Shown here: positions 18,597-30,400 of the stretch, one piece after another
Layout: the number at the start of each line of letters is the position of its first letter
How positions within the stretch are numbered: position 1 is the stretch's first letter
DNA from: Dysgonamonadaceae bacterium
GTDB taxonomy: Bacteria > Bacteroidota > Bacteroidia > Bacteroidales > Azobacteroidaceae
DNA: 64,000 bases
Assembly: GCA_031272085.1 (NCBI GenBank)
Contig: JAISUN010000038.1
Span: 1 to 64,000 of the forward strand
Direction of reading: 5' to 3'
Made by a program: the position numbers and the translations under genes
The notes under the pieces: model-generated
Told to the model about the DNA's origin: nothing
Seen by the model: only the letters and a program-made list of their open reading frames with translations
Databases searched by the model: none

Positions 18597-20786
18597 ATGT
18601 CTATAAATCATCAAGATATACAATCGTATTCCGCCAAAATCAGGGAATCGCTTGAAAACAAAAGGCTTAAACAGACTTTTGCAAGCCTCGATTTCATTTT
18701 GTCGAACGCCAATCAGTGGCAACTGCGCGAACGCCTCGACAATTTAGAAGAAAATTACCGGATGTTGCTCCATTACTGGGCCGAAGGCGTGGAAGACCCG
18801 CAGCGCGACGCTGTTTTCAACGGGCTGTTGCGCTCGGCATGGCAGTTGAGCGACCTCGTTATTTTTCACGCAAAAACGGCAGTTTCATATACAAGTTTTT
18901 ATCAAAACCGCCGCTCGGCCGACCTTTTAAATCCCGAATCTTCGGCTCAACTGCTGGCTTTGCTCGAAGAATTGAGCGACAAAATCACGCTTTCGGAACT
19001 TATCGACAGCAGCGAAACCGACCTGCAAAACCTCCATTCGCTTGAAAAACAGCGGGAAACGGTTGAGGACAAGATTTTTGCCAAAATCCGCGTCAGCAGT
19101 ATTTGGAACGAGGAAGAAAGCAACCTGTGGCATAATGCGCTGAAAAACAATTTGTTACCCCTTACTACCCAATGCCTGATAATTTCGGCTCTGACGCTAA
19201 ACCTTGAAGAACTTTTTGACGAACGCAAGACCCTGCTTCTGTTGGAAGCGGCTGAAAATGAGGAAGAAGAAATACGCCAGCGGGCAATTACCGGAATCTT
19301 GCTGTTCATCCGCCGTTACGAAAAGCGGCTGCATCTTTGCCCCGAAATTTCCGCCCGCCTTGCTTATTTTGCCGAAAACGCCGATTTCATCAAGAGTTTC
19401 AAGAATATTATCCTGCAATTTATCCTTTGTCGCGAAACGGAAAAAATCACTCAAATAATGAACGACGAAGTGATGCCGCAAATAAAAAAAATAGGCCCGA
19501 AAATTAAATGGGATAAACTGCTGCTTGAAACCGATTTCGAGGACAAAAACCCTGAATGGCAGGAAATTATAGAAGAGGCCGGACTTGGCGACCGCCTGCG
19601 GCAGTTTTCGGAATTGCAGTTGGAAGGCGCCGACGTGATGCACTCATCTTTTATCCATCTCAAACATTATCAGTTCTTTAACGAACTTGGCCACTGGTTC
19701 GTCCCCTTTACACGTCGGAGCGACCACCGCGAAAATGAGATGAAAGGCGGAATTGTCGAAATTCTTCTCGAATCGGCGATGCTTTGCAATTCAGATAAAT
19801 ATTCGTTCTATTACAGCATTTTACAGATGCCGGAAGATTACCGCAAGTTTGTTTTGGGTCAGTTTTCTTCCGAAACGGCCGCCATCAAAGAAATGATTAA
19901 GGACGAACTGCCGCAGGGAGGCGACAAAATTCATCCGGCTGCCCGGCAGTATATCCAGGATTTGTACCGCTTTTACAAACTTCATCCCGACAGGGGCGCT
20001 TACGAAGATATTTTCGCGGCAAAGCCCGATTTCTATTTCATAGAAGGCATAAGCCGCTTCATTCCCGAAGCCGACCGGCAAACGATTGGCGAGTATTATT
20101 TCGGGCGGAATTATTTCGTAGAAGCAAACCGGATTTTTACCGCTTTGCCTGCTTATAAACAGGGCGATGAAACGCTTTTCCAGAAAAACGGATACTGCCT
20201 TCAAATGCAGGGAAAACTCGAAGAAGCATTGCAGGATTATCTGAAAGCCGAACTTATCAATTCCAATAACTCGTGGACTATCAAAAAGATAGCGCACTGT
20301 TACCGCCTCTTGAAGCAGTCTGCCGACGCTCTGGAATATTACCGCAAAGCCGAGCGGCTTTCGCCCGATAATACGGCTCTGCTGTTGAATATTGGGCATT
20401 GCCATCTCGAACTGAAAGATTATCCCGAAGCCTTAAAAACCTATTTCAAAGCCGAATATCTGCTCAAGGACAAGCAAAAAGCGTGGCGGCCGATTGCGTG
20501 GTGCTATTTCCTGACCGGAAAACTTTCGGAAGCAATAGACTATTATAATAAAATATTGGAAATCAATCCCATACATATTGATTACCTGAACGCAGGACAC
20601 GCTCTGCTCGCAAGCGGAAAAATTGGTCAATCGCTCCAAATGTACCGGAAATGCCTCGAATTGCAGGAAAATTCAATCGAAAAATTTACGGAAATCTTTA
20701 CCGCCGACGTTCCGGACTTGCTTTCCGCCGGCGTCAGCGAAAAAATATTAACTTTTATTCCCGACAGTATGCTTTATGAAACCTAA
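18597..20786 (+). CDS. TPR-repeat protein
   Basis: C-terminal TPR series (EEALQDYLKAELINSNNSWTIKKIAHCYRLLKQSADALEYYRKAERLSPDNTALLLNIGHCHLELKDYPEALKTYFKAE); ATG at 18597 preferred. Confidence 0.85.
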   Translation: MSINHQDIQSYSAKIRESLENKRLKQTFASLDFILSNANQWQLRERLDNLEENYRMLLHYWAEGVEDPQRDAVFNGLLRSAWQLSDLVIFHAKTAVSYTSFYQNRRSADLLNPESSAQLLALLEELSDKITLSELIDSSETDLQNLHSLEKQRETVEDKIFAKIRVSSIWNEEESNLWHNALKNNLLPLTTQCLIISALTLNLEELFDERKTLLLLEAAENEEEEIRQRAITGILLFIRRYEKRLHLCPEISARLAYFAENADFIKSFKNIILQFILCRETEKITQIMNDEVMPQIKKIGPKIKWDKLLLETDFEDKNPEWQEIIEEAGLGDRLRQFSELQLEGADVMHSSFIHLKHYQFFNELGHWFVPFTRRSDHRENEMKGGIVEILLESAMLCNSDKYSFYYSILQMPEDYRKFVLGQFSSETAAIKEMIKDELPQGGDKIHPAARQYIQDLYRFYKLHPDRGAYEDIFAAKPDFYFIEGISRFIPEADRQTIGEYYFGRNYFVEANRIFTALPAYKQGDETLFQKNGYCLQMQGKLEEALQDYLKAELINSNNSWTIKKIAHCYRLLKQSADALEYYRKAERLSPDNTALLLNIGHCHLELKDYPEALKTYFKAEYLLKDKQKAWRPIAWCYFLTGKLSEAIDYYNKILEINPIHIDYLNAGHALLASGKIGQSLQMYRKCLELQENSIEKFTEIFTADVPDLLSAGVSEKILTFIPDSMLYET

Positions 20787-22155
20787 ATTTTTACCGCTCG
20801 CAATGGCTGCCTGCCTGTTGCTCGCATCCTCGTGCCGGAAAACCGAAAAATCGCAAGATGAAAACGACTTCCAAAAGATTTTGGAAACAGGCGAAATAAA
20901 CGTGCTGACGATGTCCGGCTCAATGTCGTATTTCATTTATAAAGGCGAAGAAAGAGGTTACGAATACGAAATCCTGAAAAGTTTTGCCGACAGTTACGGC
21001 CTGAAAATCAACATAAAACTTGCCGAAAATGAAACAAAACTTGCCGAAATGCTCGACGAAAAAGAGGGCGACCTCGTGGCTTACAACATTCCGGTAACTA
21101 ACGAAGGCAAGGAACATTATCTCTATTGCGGTCAGGAAGCGGTAAACGAGATGGTTTTGGTTCAGCGCTCCAATCGAGGCGATACAATCCTGAAAGATGT
21201 TACCGAACTGATAGGAAAAGATGTTTGGTCGATAGATAACAGTAAGTATTTCAACCGGATACACAATTTGAACGACGAAGTAGGCGGAGGAATCAACATC
21301 CACACCATCGAGGAAGATTCCATAACAGTAGAAGACCTGATAGAAATGGTTTCAAAGGGGCAAATCCCTTATACAGTGAGCGATGCGGATATGGCAAAAC
21401 TCAACCGCACTTATTACCGCAACATTGATATTTCGTTGGTCGTAGGTCATCCTCAACGCTCGTCGTGGGCTGTCCGCAAGTCAAATCCGGCTCTGGCGGA
21501 GGCAATCAATATCTGGTTTCAGGAAAATATCAGCAAACCGGCTTACAAACAAATCAACAAGCGGTATTTCGAGATGAGCAAGATGCCCGGCGACGAACCC
21601 GCTCCAATACTTGGAAAGGGGCAAATTTCGCCTTTCGATGCGCTGTTCCGGAAATATGCCCGCACCGTCCCGGTCGATTGGCGGCTGATGGCTTCAATAG
21701 CCTATCAGGAATCGAAATTCCACACCAATTTGGTTTCGTGGGCGGGGGCTTCGGGAGTGATGGGGCTTATGCCGAAAACCGCATCATCGCTGGGATTGAG
21801 CGCTGACAGCATCTTCAATCCCGACGACAATATCCGCATTGCCGCCCAATTAATCCGCCGCTTGAACAAGATTTTCAATTCGATAGACGACGAACCGGAG
21901 CGGATAAAATTCATCCTTGCCGCTTACAATGCCGGTTCCGGACACGTTGCCGACGCACGCGCCCTCGCCGAAAAATACGGAAGCAATCCCAATAACTGGG
22001 CGGAAGTTGAGGAATTTCTGAAACTGAAAAGCCTGCCGGAATATTACAGCGACCCGGTTTGCAAATCGGGCTATCTGCGCGGAACAGAGACGCTTAACTA
22101 TGTTCGCAGCGTTGGCGAGCGTTATGCTTATTATTGCGGCAAAGTGAAAGAATGA
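20776..22155 (+). CDS. MltF-like lytic transglycosylase (SBP-like domain plus SLT domain), lipoprotein
   Basis: Lipobox LLASSC; substrate-binding-like domain; SLT domain VDWRLMASIAYQESKFHTNLVSWAGASGVMGLMPKTA and AAYNAGSGHVADARALA. Confidence 0.92.
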   Translation: MKPKFLPLAMAACLLLASSCRKTEKSQDENDFQKILETGEINVLTMSGSMSYFIYKGEERGYEYEILKSFADSYGLKINIKLAENETKLAEMLDEKEGDLVAYNIPVTNEGKEHYLYCGQEAVNEMVLVQRSNRGDTILKDVTELIGKDVWSIDNSKYFNRIHNLNDEVGGGINIHTIEEDSITVEDLIEMVSKGQIPYTVSDADMAKLNRTYYRNIDISLVVGHPQRSSWAVRKSNPALAEAINIWFQENISKPAYKQINKRYFEMSKMPGDEPAPILGKGQISPFDALFRKYARTVPVDWRLMASIAYQESKFHTNLVSWAGASGVMGLMPKTASSLGLSADSIFNPDDNIRIAAQLIRRLNKIFNSIDDEPERIKFILAAYNAGSGHVADARALAEKYGSNPNNWAEVEEFLKLKSLPEYYSDPVCKSGYLRGTETLNYVRSVGERYAYYCGKVKE

Positions 22156-23671
22156 CAATAGCCGCAACCGACAGCGGCAGCGAAAAAACTATCGGGTCGA
22201 TGGCGTACCATGGATAAACGTCAATCAGAACATCGCGGCCGAACAAGGCTTTGCAAATTCCGAGCGGAGCGGCCTCGGCTCGATGCAGGAAAGCCATTGC
22301 AAAAATGCTTGTCAGTGCGCCTGTCCAAAGGCTTGCAAGTGCGGCTGTACGAGTCGCCCGTTTCCAATACAGCGAACAGAAATATGCCGGAAGGAAAGTT
22401 GCTGCGCAAATGCCCATAAACAGCGCGGTTCCGCGAGCGATAATATTTGCGCTCAAAGTATAGCAGATTATATAACTGAATATTATTGAGCAGGTTACGC
22501 CAAAGCGAACTCCGATTGTCGATTTCTTGTCGCGCTTACGCCCCAAAGTCGGGAAAATATCGACGCCGAAAGCCGCTCCCATAGTGTGGAAATGCGAACT
22601 CAAAGTGGACATGCTCGCCGAAAGTATGCAGAGCATAAAAACGGCGCTGAACCAGCTCGGCAAGGCGCGGCTGATGAAAAGCGGAATTATCTTGTCCAAA
22701 TCGTTTATCATTTGCGAGGCGAGAACCCCGTCGTTTTTCAGGAAATAGAGGTTTGTCAGCGGGCCGATATGGTAAACCGTGCCTACCGTAAAGAAGATAA
22801 AAAGGCATCCAATCAGGATTCCGCGGTTTATCTGCTTTGAACTTTCGACCATCATAAACCGCACCGCAAGTTGAGGTTGCGCCAAACAGCCGATTCCGAC
22901 GCCAAGAATGAGCGAAGTTACCAGCGTAAACCATTGAGGCGAAGCCATTTTCGGCATTGCCGTCCAACCCTGATGACCGAGCGCGGCGTATTTTTCGGGA
23001 ACCATTGAAGCGATTGCGGTCAGTTGGCGGTTTCCTTCCGCAAATCCGAATCCCATTGTGTGATAAAACCAGACGAGCAGGAATCCCATACTCAAAAACA
23101 TTATAACTGCCTGTAAAGCATCGGTATAGAGAACACCTTTTATTCCGCCCGAAATAACGTATCCAGCCACGATAAGGGTGAAAATCAGCAGCGCAAAATC
23201 GTAATTGATATTGAACATTTCTTCGAGAAACACTGCGCCTCCCTTCATCACAACAGCGGCGTAGAGTGGCATTCCAAGAAAAATGAGCGCGGCTACGAAT
23301 TTTTGAACCGCCGTTGAACCGTAATGCAGTCCCAGCAGTTGCGAAAAAGTATGGGCATTATGTTGCGCTCCGAGTTTGCGGGTGCGTTTGCCGAAGAAAA
23401 TGAAAGCGACAACCACGCCGACTAACATATTCAGCAGGCAAAGCCACTGGATTCCCATTCCGAAAGTTGCGGCAAATCCGCCGAAACCGACTATCGCAGA
23501 GGTGGATATAAATGTCGCCCCGTAAGAAAGCGCCATCACGAAAGGGTTTGTTTTTCGTCCGCCAAGCAAAAAATCGGTAGAATCTTTGGTTCTGCGGTAG
23601 CCGAGATAACCCAGCCACACCACGAAGAAAATGTAAATTATGACAATAACGCCGAGGGTAAGGGTACTCAT
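22094..23671 (-). CDS. sodium:solute symporter family protein (SSS)
   Basis: DSTDFLLGGRKTNPFVMALSYGATFISTSAIVGFGGFAATFGMGIQW, about 13 TM segments. Confidence 0.9.
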   Translation of the reverse strand: MSTLTLGVIVIIYIFFVVWLGYLGYRRTKDSTDFLLGGRKTNPFVMALSYGATFISTSAIVGFGGFAATFGMGIQWLCLLNMLVGVVVAFIFFGKRTRKLGAQHNAHTFSQLLGLHYGSTAVQKFVAALIFLGMPLYAAVVMKGGAVFLEEMFNINYDFALLIFTLIVAGYVISGGIKGVLYTDALQAVIMFLSMGFLLVWFYHTMGFGFAEGNRQLTAIASMVPEKYAALGHQGWTAMPKMASPQWFTLVTSLILGVGIGCLAQPQLAVRFMMVESSKQINRGILIGCLFIFFTVGTVYHIGPLTNLYFLKNDGVLASQMINDLDKIIPLFISRALPSWFSAVFMLCILSASMSTLSSHFHTMGAAFGVDIFPTLGRKRDKKSTIGVRFGVTCSIIFSYIICYTLSANIIARGTALFMGICAATFLPAYFCSLYWKRATRTAALASLWTGALTSIFAMAFLHRAEAAPLGICKALFGRDVLIDVYPWYAIDPIVFSLPLSVAAIVILSLCRNNKHNARQRCEHS

Positions 23672-23790
23672 TGCTGCTCCTCCTCGTCATTTTCGTTCCA
23701 CTTCACTATTCCGTAAATAACGGAAAAAATCAAACAGCCCGCCATTAAGAGGTAGGCAATGTAAATTCCGGGGTCGTTGATGCCAAACAT
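23668..23790 (-). CDS. 40-aa single-TM microprotein, putative symporter small accessory protein
   Basis: Translated directly: MFGINDPGIYIAYLLMAGCLIFSVIYGIVKWNENDEEEQQ*; stop overlaps the SSS start (ATGA); below ORF-track length cutoff. Confidence 0.8.
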   Translation of the reverse strand: MFGINDPGIYIAYLLMAGCLIFSVIYGIVKWNENDEEEQQ

Positions 23791-23836
23791 TTAAAAAGAG
23801 TATAAGTTATTAAGTAATAACGAAAAAAGAGGCGGT

Positions 23837-24805
23837 TTATTGTCCGCCTCCATTAATTGTTTGTATTGAGCCGTCGGCATCGTATTTCAGTTCGGCCACT
23901 TTCAGGCTTCGCAACCAGGTTTTGCCGCCGGAAGGCACGCAGTCGTGGTGGAAAAGATACCATTTCCCCTTAAATTCGACGATTGCGTGGTGGGTAGTCC
24001 AGCCGACAACCGGAGTCAGGATTACGCCCTGATAAGTGAATGGCCCGTAGGGATTGTCGCCCGTGGCATAGCAAAGCAGGTGAGTATCGCCGGTCGAGTA
24101 GGAAAAATAATATTTTCCGAGGTATTTATGAATCCACGAGGCTTCAAAGAAGCGTTTTTCTGTATCGCCTGCTGTGAGCGGTTTTCCGTCTTTTCCGAGA
24201 ATTACGACAGGGCGGGGTTCTTCGGCAAATTGCAGCATATCGGCGCTCAAACGAACTACCCGCGAGGGCAGCGCAGGCTCGTTGTCGGCAGGAAAAGCCG
24301 CGCTTTCGAGCGCTTTATTATCGCGGTAACGCTGCAACTGTCCGCCCCAAAGGCCTCCGAAATACATATAAAAATTGCCGCCGTCGTCGAGAATGGCGGG
24401 GTCGATACTGTAACTTCCGCGAATGGGGTCGGGTTGCGGGATAAAAGGCCCTTCGGGACGGTCTGCGATGGCCACTCCGATTCGGAAAATATCCGTTTTG
24501 TCCTTCAAGGGGAAATACATATAATATTTGCCGTTTTTGAAGGCTACATCGCAATCCCAGAGTTGGCGGCCTGCCCATGGAATGTTTTTCACTTCGAGGA
24601 CTTTGCCGTGGTCGGTAACAACGCCGTTTTCAACGTCGTCGAGCGAGAAAACGTGGTAATCGCACATATCGAAATGGTCGCCGTTGTCGTTTTCCGGAAT
24701 GCCGCTTTCGCGGTCGTGCGAAGGGTAAATGTAAAGCCTGTCGCCGAAAACGTGAACGGCGGGGTCGGCCATATAATCGTCGGGAACTAAATAACGCATT
24801 TTCAT
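23837..24805 (-). CDS. glycoside hydrolase family 43 (no signal peptide seen)
   Basis: [65 protein letters not shown]. Confidence 0.88.
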   Translation of the reverse strand: MKMRYLVPDDYMADPAVHVFGDRLYIYPSHDRESGIPENDNGDHFDMCDYHVFSLDDVENGVVTDHGKVLEVKNIPWAGRQLWDCDVAFKNGKYYMYFPLKDKTDIFRIGVAIADRPEGPFIPQPDPIRGSYSIDPAILDDGGNFYMYFGGLWGGQLQRYRDNKALESAAFPADNEPALPSRVVRLSADMLQFAEEPRPVVILGKDGKPLTAGDTEKRFFEASWIHKYLGKYYFSYSTGDTHLLCYATGDNPYGPFTYQGVILTPVVGWTTHHAIVEFKGKWYLFHHDCVPSGGKTWLRSLKVAELKYDADGSIQTINGGGQ

Positions 24806-25956
24806 TTATTTTCGGGTTTATTTTCAGTTGCTAAATTAATTATCTTTGCCACAATGGGTTTTGCCTGATAATTGCGGTCGAAAAGCAGCGGATAGTTTGT
24901 CCGTCCGGGAATCGGCCAGTTGTTGAGCCACGAGTTGGCGTCGCTGATTCCCCAGAGCGTAACGCGGCTTATTTTGTCGCTGTGTTTCAGGAAGATGCGG
25001 AAAAAGTCGAGATAGCGGTTTTCCCAAGCCGTTTCTACCTCGGCGGGCAAGCCTTCGGTGTAAGGATTCATTTCTTTTTGATACTCAAAACTTGTCTGGA
25101 CATCGGCTCCCACGTCGGGTCGCGGATTGGGCAGCACGCTCAAATCGAGTTCGGTAATCATCACTTTTACGCCCGTTTCGGCAAAAGCGAGGAGGCTCTT
25201 TTCAAAAGCCTCTACCGGCGGAAATTCCATTCCCTGATGTCCCTGCATTCCTACTGCGTCGATGTGTATTCCGGCTTCTTTCAGCGAATTAACCAATTTT
25301 ACCACAGCATCGCGCTTGCCCGGATTCGACATCGAATAATCATTGTAGTAGAGTTCTGCGTCGGGGTCGGCTTCGTGAGCAAACTGGAAGGCGAGTTTGA
25401 TGAAATCTTCGCCGATGATTTTGTAAAATTTGCTTTCGCGCCACGAGCCGTCGTCGAGGATGGCTTCGTTCACAACATCCCAACCATGGATTTTGCCCTT
25501 GAAATGCGAAACTACGGTTGTGATGTGGTTTTTCATACGTTCAATCATTACCTCGCGGGACACGTCCTTGCCTTTGTCGTCGGTAAAAAACCAGGCCGGA
25601 GCCTGCGAGTGCCATACAAGGCAATGTCCGGTAACGGTAATTCCGTTTTGAATTCCGAAATTCACGAAACGGTCGGCCTCGTCGAAGAAAAATTTGCCTT
25701 CTTCGGGCTGCAAATACATGCTTTTCATGCAGTTTTCGGCCACTATCGCATTGAAATGCCGTTTTACGACGGCCTCGGCTAAAGAATCGCCTCCGCTGAA
25801 CTGGCTGACATTGAGCGCAGTACCTATCAGGAAGCGGCTACCCAGAGCGTCTTTCAATCCCGGCTCTGCGGCGGCGGGCTTGGTGTTGGAACAGGCTGCA
25901 AATGCGGCTGTTGCGGCGCAAACGAGCAGCAAGTTTCTAAATAATTTTTTGTTCAT
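24802..25956 (-). CDS. endo-1,4-beta-xylanase, GH10, lipoprotein
   Basis: [32 protein letters not shown] (acid/base), [10 protein letters not shown] (nucleophile), lipobox AAFAACS. Confidence 0.95.
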   Translation of the reverse strand: MNKKLFRNLLLVCAATAAFAACSNTKPAAAEPGLKDALGSRFLIGTALNVSQFSGGDSLAEAVVKRHFNAIVAENCMKSMYLQPEEGKFFFDEADRFVNFGIQNGITVTGHCLVWHSQAPAWFFTDDKGKDVSREVMIERMKNHITTVVSHFKGKIHGWDVVNEAILDDGSWRESKFYKIIGEDFIKLAFQFAHEADPDAELYYNDYSMSNPGKRDAVVKLVNSLKEAGIHIDAVGMQGHQGMEFPPVEAFEKSLLAFAETGVKVMITELDLSVLPNPRPDVGADVQTSFEYQKEMNPYTEGLPAEVETAWENRYLDFFRIFLKHSDKISRVTLWGISDANSWLNNWPIPGRTNYPLLFDRNYQAKPIVAKIINLATENKPENK

Positions 25957-25984
25957 ATTGATAAATTTTTGTTAAATAATTTCA

Positions 25985-27388
25985 TTATTCGAGGCCGCTT
26001 CTTGTTTCTATTTCCCTGTTAATCTGGTCGATACGGGGGTCGTCAAGTTCGTATTTTGAAATAATAAACATCGCCAAAAGCAGCAGAATAGTGGGGATAA
26101 CGCACACAAGCCACAAAATTCCCTGTTGCGCAAAAACAGACTGCGTATTGGCATTTTTTTCGTCAAAACCGACATACGCAAGCACCAATCCCGGCACAAT
26201 GCCTCCAAGAGCCATTCCTGCCTTGTAAAAAATTCCGGTTAATGCGTTTACAATGCCCGAAATACGTTTGCCCGATTTCCATTCGCCGTAAGAAATTACT
26301 TCCGGCACCAAGGCCCACATATAGCCCGTAGCCACGATTATACCTGTCGATTTGACAAATTGCGCTACCAAAACCAACCAAATTTGCGATTTCAGCGACG
26401 GCACTACGGAAATTATGTAAAGCATTGCCATTCCGATAATTGCGACAGTCAGGAAAGCGTAAAACATTTGCTTTTTCCCTATTGTCCGCTTAATGGCAGG
26501 CACCATAGGCATAAAAATAAATGCGGGAATTGAACCCAAAGCCGCAAAATAAGGCAACCAGTCGGGGGCGTTTACATTGTAAATCATATAATAAGAACCG
26601 GCCGAATTGCCGATTGCCATCATTGCGAAAGCAGTTATAAAGAAAAACGCCAAAATCCGCAGGGGGCGGTTGTGCATAAATTCCATAAACAAATCGGAGG
26701 CTTTTACCTGCGAAGTCTTGTCCTCATCCATCACGACGCGCTCTTTTGTTTGAGTGTAGCAGAAAATCAGCAAGGCAAGTCCCGCCAAAGCGTAAATCGT
26801 CATCGTAATAAACCATGCGTGTCCCGCTTGTGAAGAATTCATTTTGCCGTCTGGCGAAAGCGACTGCACGATGGTAGGAATACCGTAAGCAACGGCCAAA
26901 CCGCCCAGGTTCGCCATAAACATACGCGTCGAAGTCAGTTTCGTAATTTCGTCGGTATCGCGCGTCAATGAGGCGTTTAGCGCACCGTAAGGCACATTTA
27001 CCAGAGTATAGCATAATGACAGGCCGACGTATGTAACGTAAGCGTAAAGCAAGGAGCCTGTAAATCCGTTCCAGAAGCAGAGAATGGCAAAAGCCGTCAG
27101 CGGAATGCCGCCAAGCACCAAATAGGAACGGTATTTTCCGAGTTTGGGACTTTTTTTATCAACATAAGCGCCAACCACCGGGTCCCACAGAACATCTACC
27201 AGACGCACAATGAAAAACATAAATGCAGCCTTTGCCGCTCCTATGCCGAAAACATTGGTGTAAAAAATCAGCAAATACTGTGCAACGGTCTGATAAATAA
27301 GGTTTTGCGCCAAATCGCCGCTACCAAACCCTATGCGTTGCAACATCGAAAGTTTATAAAATCCCTTTGAATTTTGAGTAGTTTCCAT
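25985..27388 (-). CDS. MFS transporter, glycoside-pentoside-hexuronide:cation symporter (GPH) family
   Basis: GFGSGDLAQNLIYQTVAQYLLIFYTNVFGI...RLVDVLWDPVVGAYVDKK...KYRSYLV. Confidence 0.92.
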   Translation of the reverse strand: METTQNSKGFYKLSMLQRIGFGSGDLAQNLIYQTVAQYLLIFYTNVFGIGAAKAAFMFFIVRLVDVLWDPVVGAYVDKKSPKLGKYRSYLVLGGIPLTAFAILCFWNGFTGSLLYAYVTYVGLSLCYTLVNVPYGALNASLTRDTDEITKLTSTRMFMANLGGLAVAYGIPTIVQSLSPDGKMNSSQAGHAWFITMTIYALAGLALLIFCYTQTKERVVMDEDKTSQVKASDLFMEFMHNRPLRILAFFFITAFAMMAIGNSAGSYYMIYNVNAPDWLPYFAALGSIPAFIFMPMVPAIKRTIGKKQMFYAFLTVAIIGMAMLYIISVVPSLKSQIWLVLVAQFVKSTGIIVATGYMWALVPEVISYGEWKSGKRISGIVNALTGIFYKAGMALGGIVPGLVLAYVGFDEKNANTQSVFAQQGILWLVCVIPTILLLLAMFIISKYELDDPRIDQINREIETRSGLE

Positions 27389-27407
27389 TTTATTTATTAT
27401 TGTTTTT

Positions 27408-30400
27408 TTATTTCCAGTATTTTAATAAAAATTCCTTGAATGTCGGATAATTAGGGGCGGCGTCGTGTCCTCCGGCGTGGCGGCGGAAGCCTATTTCGCC
27501 CTGCAAATATGCCTTGTCGGTAACAGGATACGGAATTTTTTGCCCCCGGTAATCCATTGTGTCGTTCATCACAAGCCCCTGTTTGCCAAGCAGTTGATAG
27601 ACCGGGCTTGCCGCTGCTGCGGTCAGATAATGGCCGTAAGGGTCGGCCCATGCGTCGCCGGCAGTATCGCTTCCGCAGCCGACGAACAGCGGGCGTGGAG
27701 CGCAAAGGGCGACAAGCGATTCGGCGTCAACCGGCATTTGCAGTACTTTTCGCGGCAAATAGCCGTCTTTGCTACTTTCGTCAACTCCGGCGTAAATCAT
27801 TGCATTTCCGGCCGTCCAGTGGTATTCCGAGTCCCAGACGCAGTTTTCGAGGTCTTCGCCAAGATGCCGGCGCGATTGGGAAATGCCCATTGCTCCCGAC
27901 GAACTCGGTGAGGCCACAGCAATCCGGCGGTCGTAAGCCATAGCGACGAGCGTGGCCTTGCCGTAGCGCGAATGGCCTGTAAGCGCGATTTTTGAAGCGT
28001 CAACAAGGGTGGAGGTTTCAAAAAAGTCGATTATCCGGCTCACTCCCCAGCCCCATGCGACCAGCGTTCCCCAGTCGGTCGGTTTGCGCCAGTTTCCTTT
28101 ATTCACGAGGCCTATGAGGTAATCAGTCAGGCTTTCGCCGTTATCGGGTTGCAGGGCGACGGGGTCGAAGTAGAGAACTCCGAAACCGGCTTCCGACATT
28201 GTTTTCCATAAATCTTCGTCGCAAATAAGGCGGCCTCCGAACGACCATGAAATCAAGATTACTACCGGCGCTTTTTTGCCTTCGGGTAAATCGGCGGGCA
28301 GCCGCAAAATGCCGGAAATCAGCGGTGCGTGGCGGATTGCGGGATAGGAAGAAACGTCGATTTTCCCTGTTAGCCGGTATTCGCGGAAAGGCGTTGTGGG
28401 CGCGGGTTTGAAATCGCGGCCGAATACTTCTTTTACGATAGTCGGTTCGCTTAAATTCCAGTCTATTTTCAGTTTTGCCGCATCGGCAGGGATATAGCCG
28501 TAAATTTTCTGAATTTCGTCGAATATTTTTGCCCTTCGCGTTTCCCAAGTGTTTGCGGTCAGGCCGTCGAGATTGTGCAAGGGCAGGGGCGGATAAAATT
28601 TTGCGCCCGACCAGTAATCGCCTTCCGGTTCCCACGACTGTAAGTAATTATTCCACAGGCCGTAAGAGGTTCTTCTCGTATGGCCTTCGTAAGCGGCTTT
28701 GGGCTTGTTTGTCCGCGTCCGGTCGTCAGATTCCGGCTTTATAACCGGATATTTCAGCCCAAGTTGTTCCATCATCTGGTCGTGGTCTTGTTTTGTAGAA
28801 ACCGTTGCAGGCGGAAAATCGGGGAAAATCTTGTCGGGGCGCGTCATTTCGCTTTCGGGCGGGCCGAGGTAGGAAGGTTTAAGTCCGCCGAAGTCGATGA
28901 TAATTTTTTCAAATACAATTCCGGGTTCTAAAACGCGAATCCGCAGGGTATGCCGTCCGGCCGCGCCGATTTCCATTTCCGTAGGCTGCCAGATGATGCG
29001 TTCGCCTTGCCAGCGGCCGAGTTCGCCACTGTATTGCCCGTTGAAATTGACTGTCGTTTCCTTGCCGCCGTCAATCGACAAAGCATAACGCAAACCCTTG
29101 TTGGCGTTGAAGTTAAGCGTTGGCGCAAGCAGTAGCGTAACGTTTGCTTTTCCTTCGGAAACCGTCTGAAAATCGTATTCCAAATAAACGAGGTCTTTAT
29201 CCGTTGGATAAACGTTTTGCGGAAAGGTAGTTACGGCCGATTTTGTACGACCCAGCCAGGGGATAATTTCCCATTTTATCTTGTCCGTTCCTGCGGAACG
29301 CGCAAAATTTTCCGCTTCGACAGACACGTAGCCGTCTTTTTCGGCGAATGCCTGCGTTTTGGGCGTAAATGCCTCTGTCGGAACGTATTCCACTTTGGGC
29401 ATAATGCTTTTGTCGGGCTGTTGCCACGAGGTATAGCCGATTCGTATCTGGTCCATCTGATGCGCCCATTTCCCGTCGGCTATTTCGCGGTTATAATGCT
29501 CTGTCAGAAGCGAATCGCGGACGAAACATTCCTTAACCTTGTCGGCAAATTCGTTGGCTCGAAGGTCGTAAACGGCTGAATATTGGCGGTTCATAGCCAG
29601 AGCGTAATACATTTCATAAAGGTTGCAAACGGCGTTAATCGGGAACAAAACCAACTCGTCGAAAGCGTCGCGGTATTCTGCCGGAAGCCGGTTGTAGAAC
29701 CGGAAAGCATCGAGCGCAAGCGCTTTGTAAGCGCTGACTGCGGTTTCAAACTCACCGTAATTTTCGAGGCTGAAAGTGCGCTCGTTAAGCATTTCGGGGG
29801 TTACGCGGCTTGCATAGCGGGCTTGCAGATTGAGCAGGCGTGCGGCTTCGGCGGCGAATTTCTGTCCGAATTGTTGTGCGCACCACTGTTCTGTCCACGC
29901 TTCAAGGTTTTTGGCCTTGAACCGCGCCGGATTCCATGCCTGCGCAAGGAAAAAACTAATCGGAAATTCCATTGGTTTCAGGTCGCCTACATTCAGCACC
30001 CACAAGCGGTCAACTCCGTGTGAATAAGTCAGGTTCATCTGTTCCCATATTCGCTGTATCTGGCTGACATTTAGCCATTTATAATTTCGCGGGGCGCCTA
30101 CGTAATCGACGTGGTAATACATTCCGTAGCCGCCTTTCCGGCGCGGAGCGCCGGGCGCGGGCAGTTTGCGGACATTGCCCCAGTTGTCGTCGCTCAAAAG
30201 CAGGGTAACATCGTCAGGGACGCGCATTCCTTGGTCGTAATAATCCTGCACTTCCTTGTATAAAGCCCAAACTTGCGGGGTTTGTTCGGCAGGTTTTCCG
30301 GTAACATCGGCTATGATTTTCCGCTGGTCGCTTATAATCCGTTCAAGCAGAGCGATATTTGCGTTTTGGCTCATTGGTTCGTCGCCGTCGCCGCGCATAC

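Noticed and set aside
23945-24790. 281-aa plus-strand ORF antisense to GH43
   Set aside because: Shadow ORF of a confident GH43.
24982-25782. 266-aa plus-strand ORF antisense to the GH10 xylanase
   Set aside because: Shadow ORF of a confident GH10.
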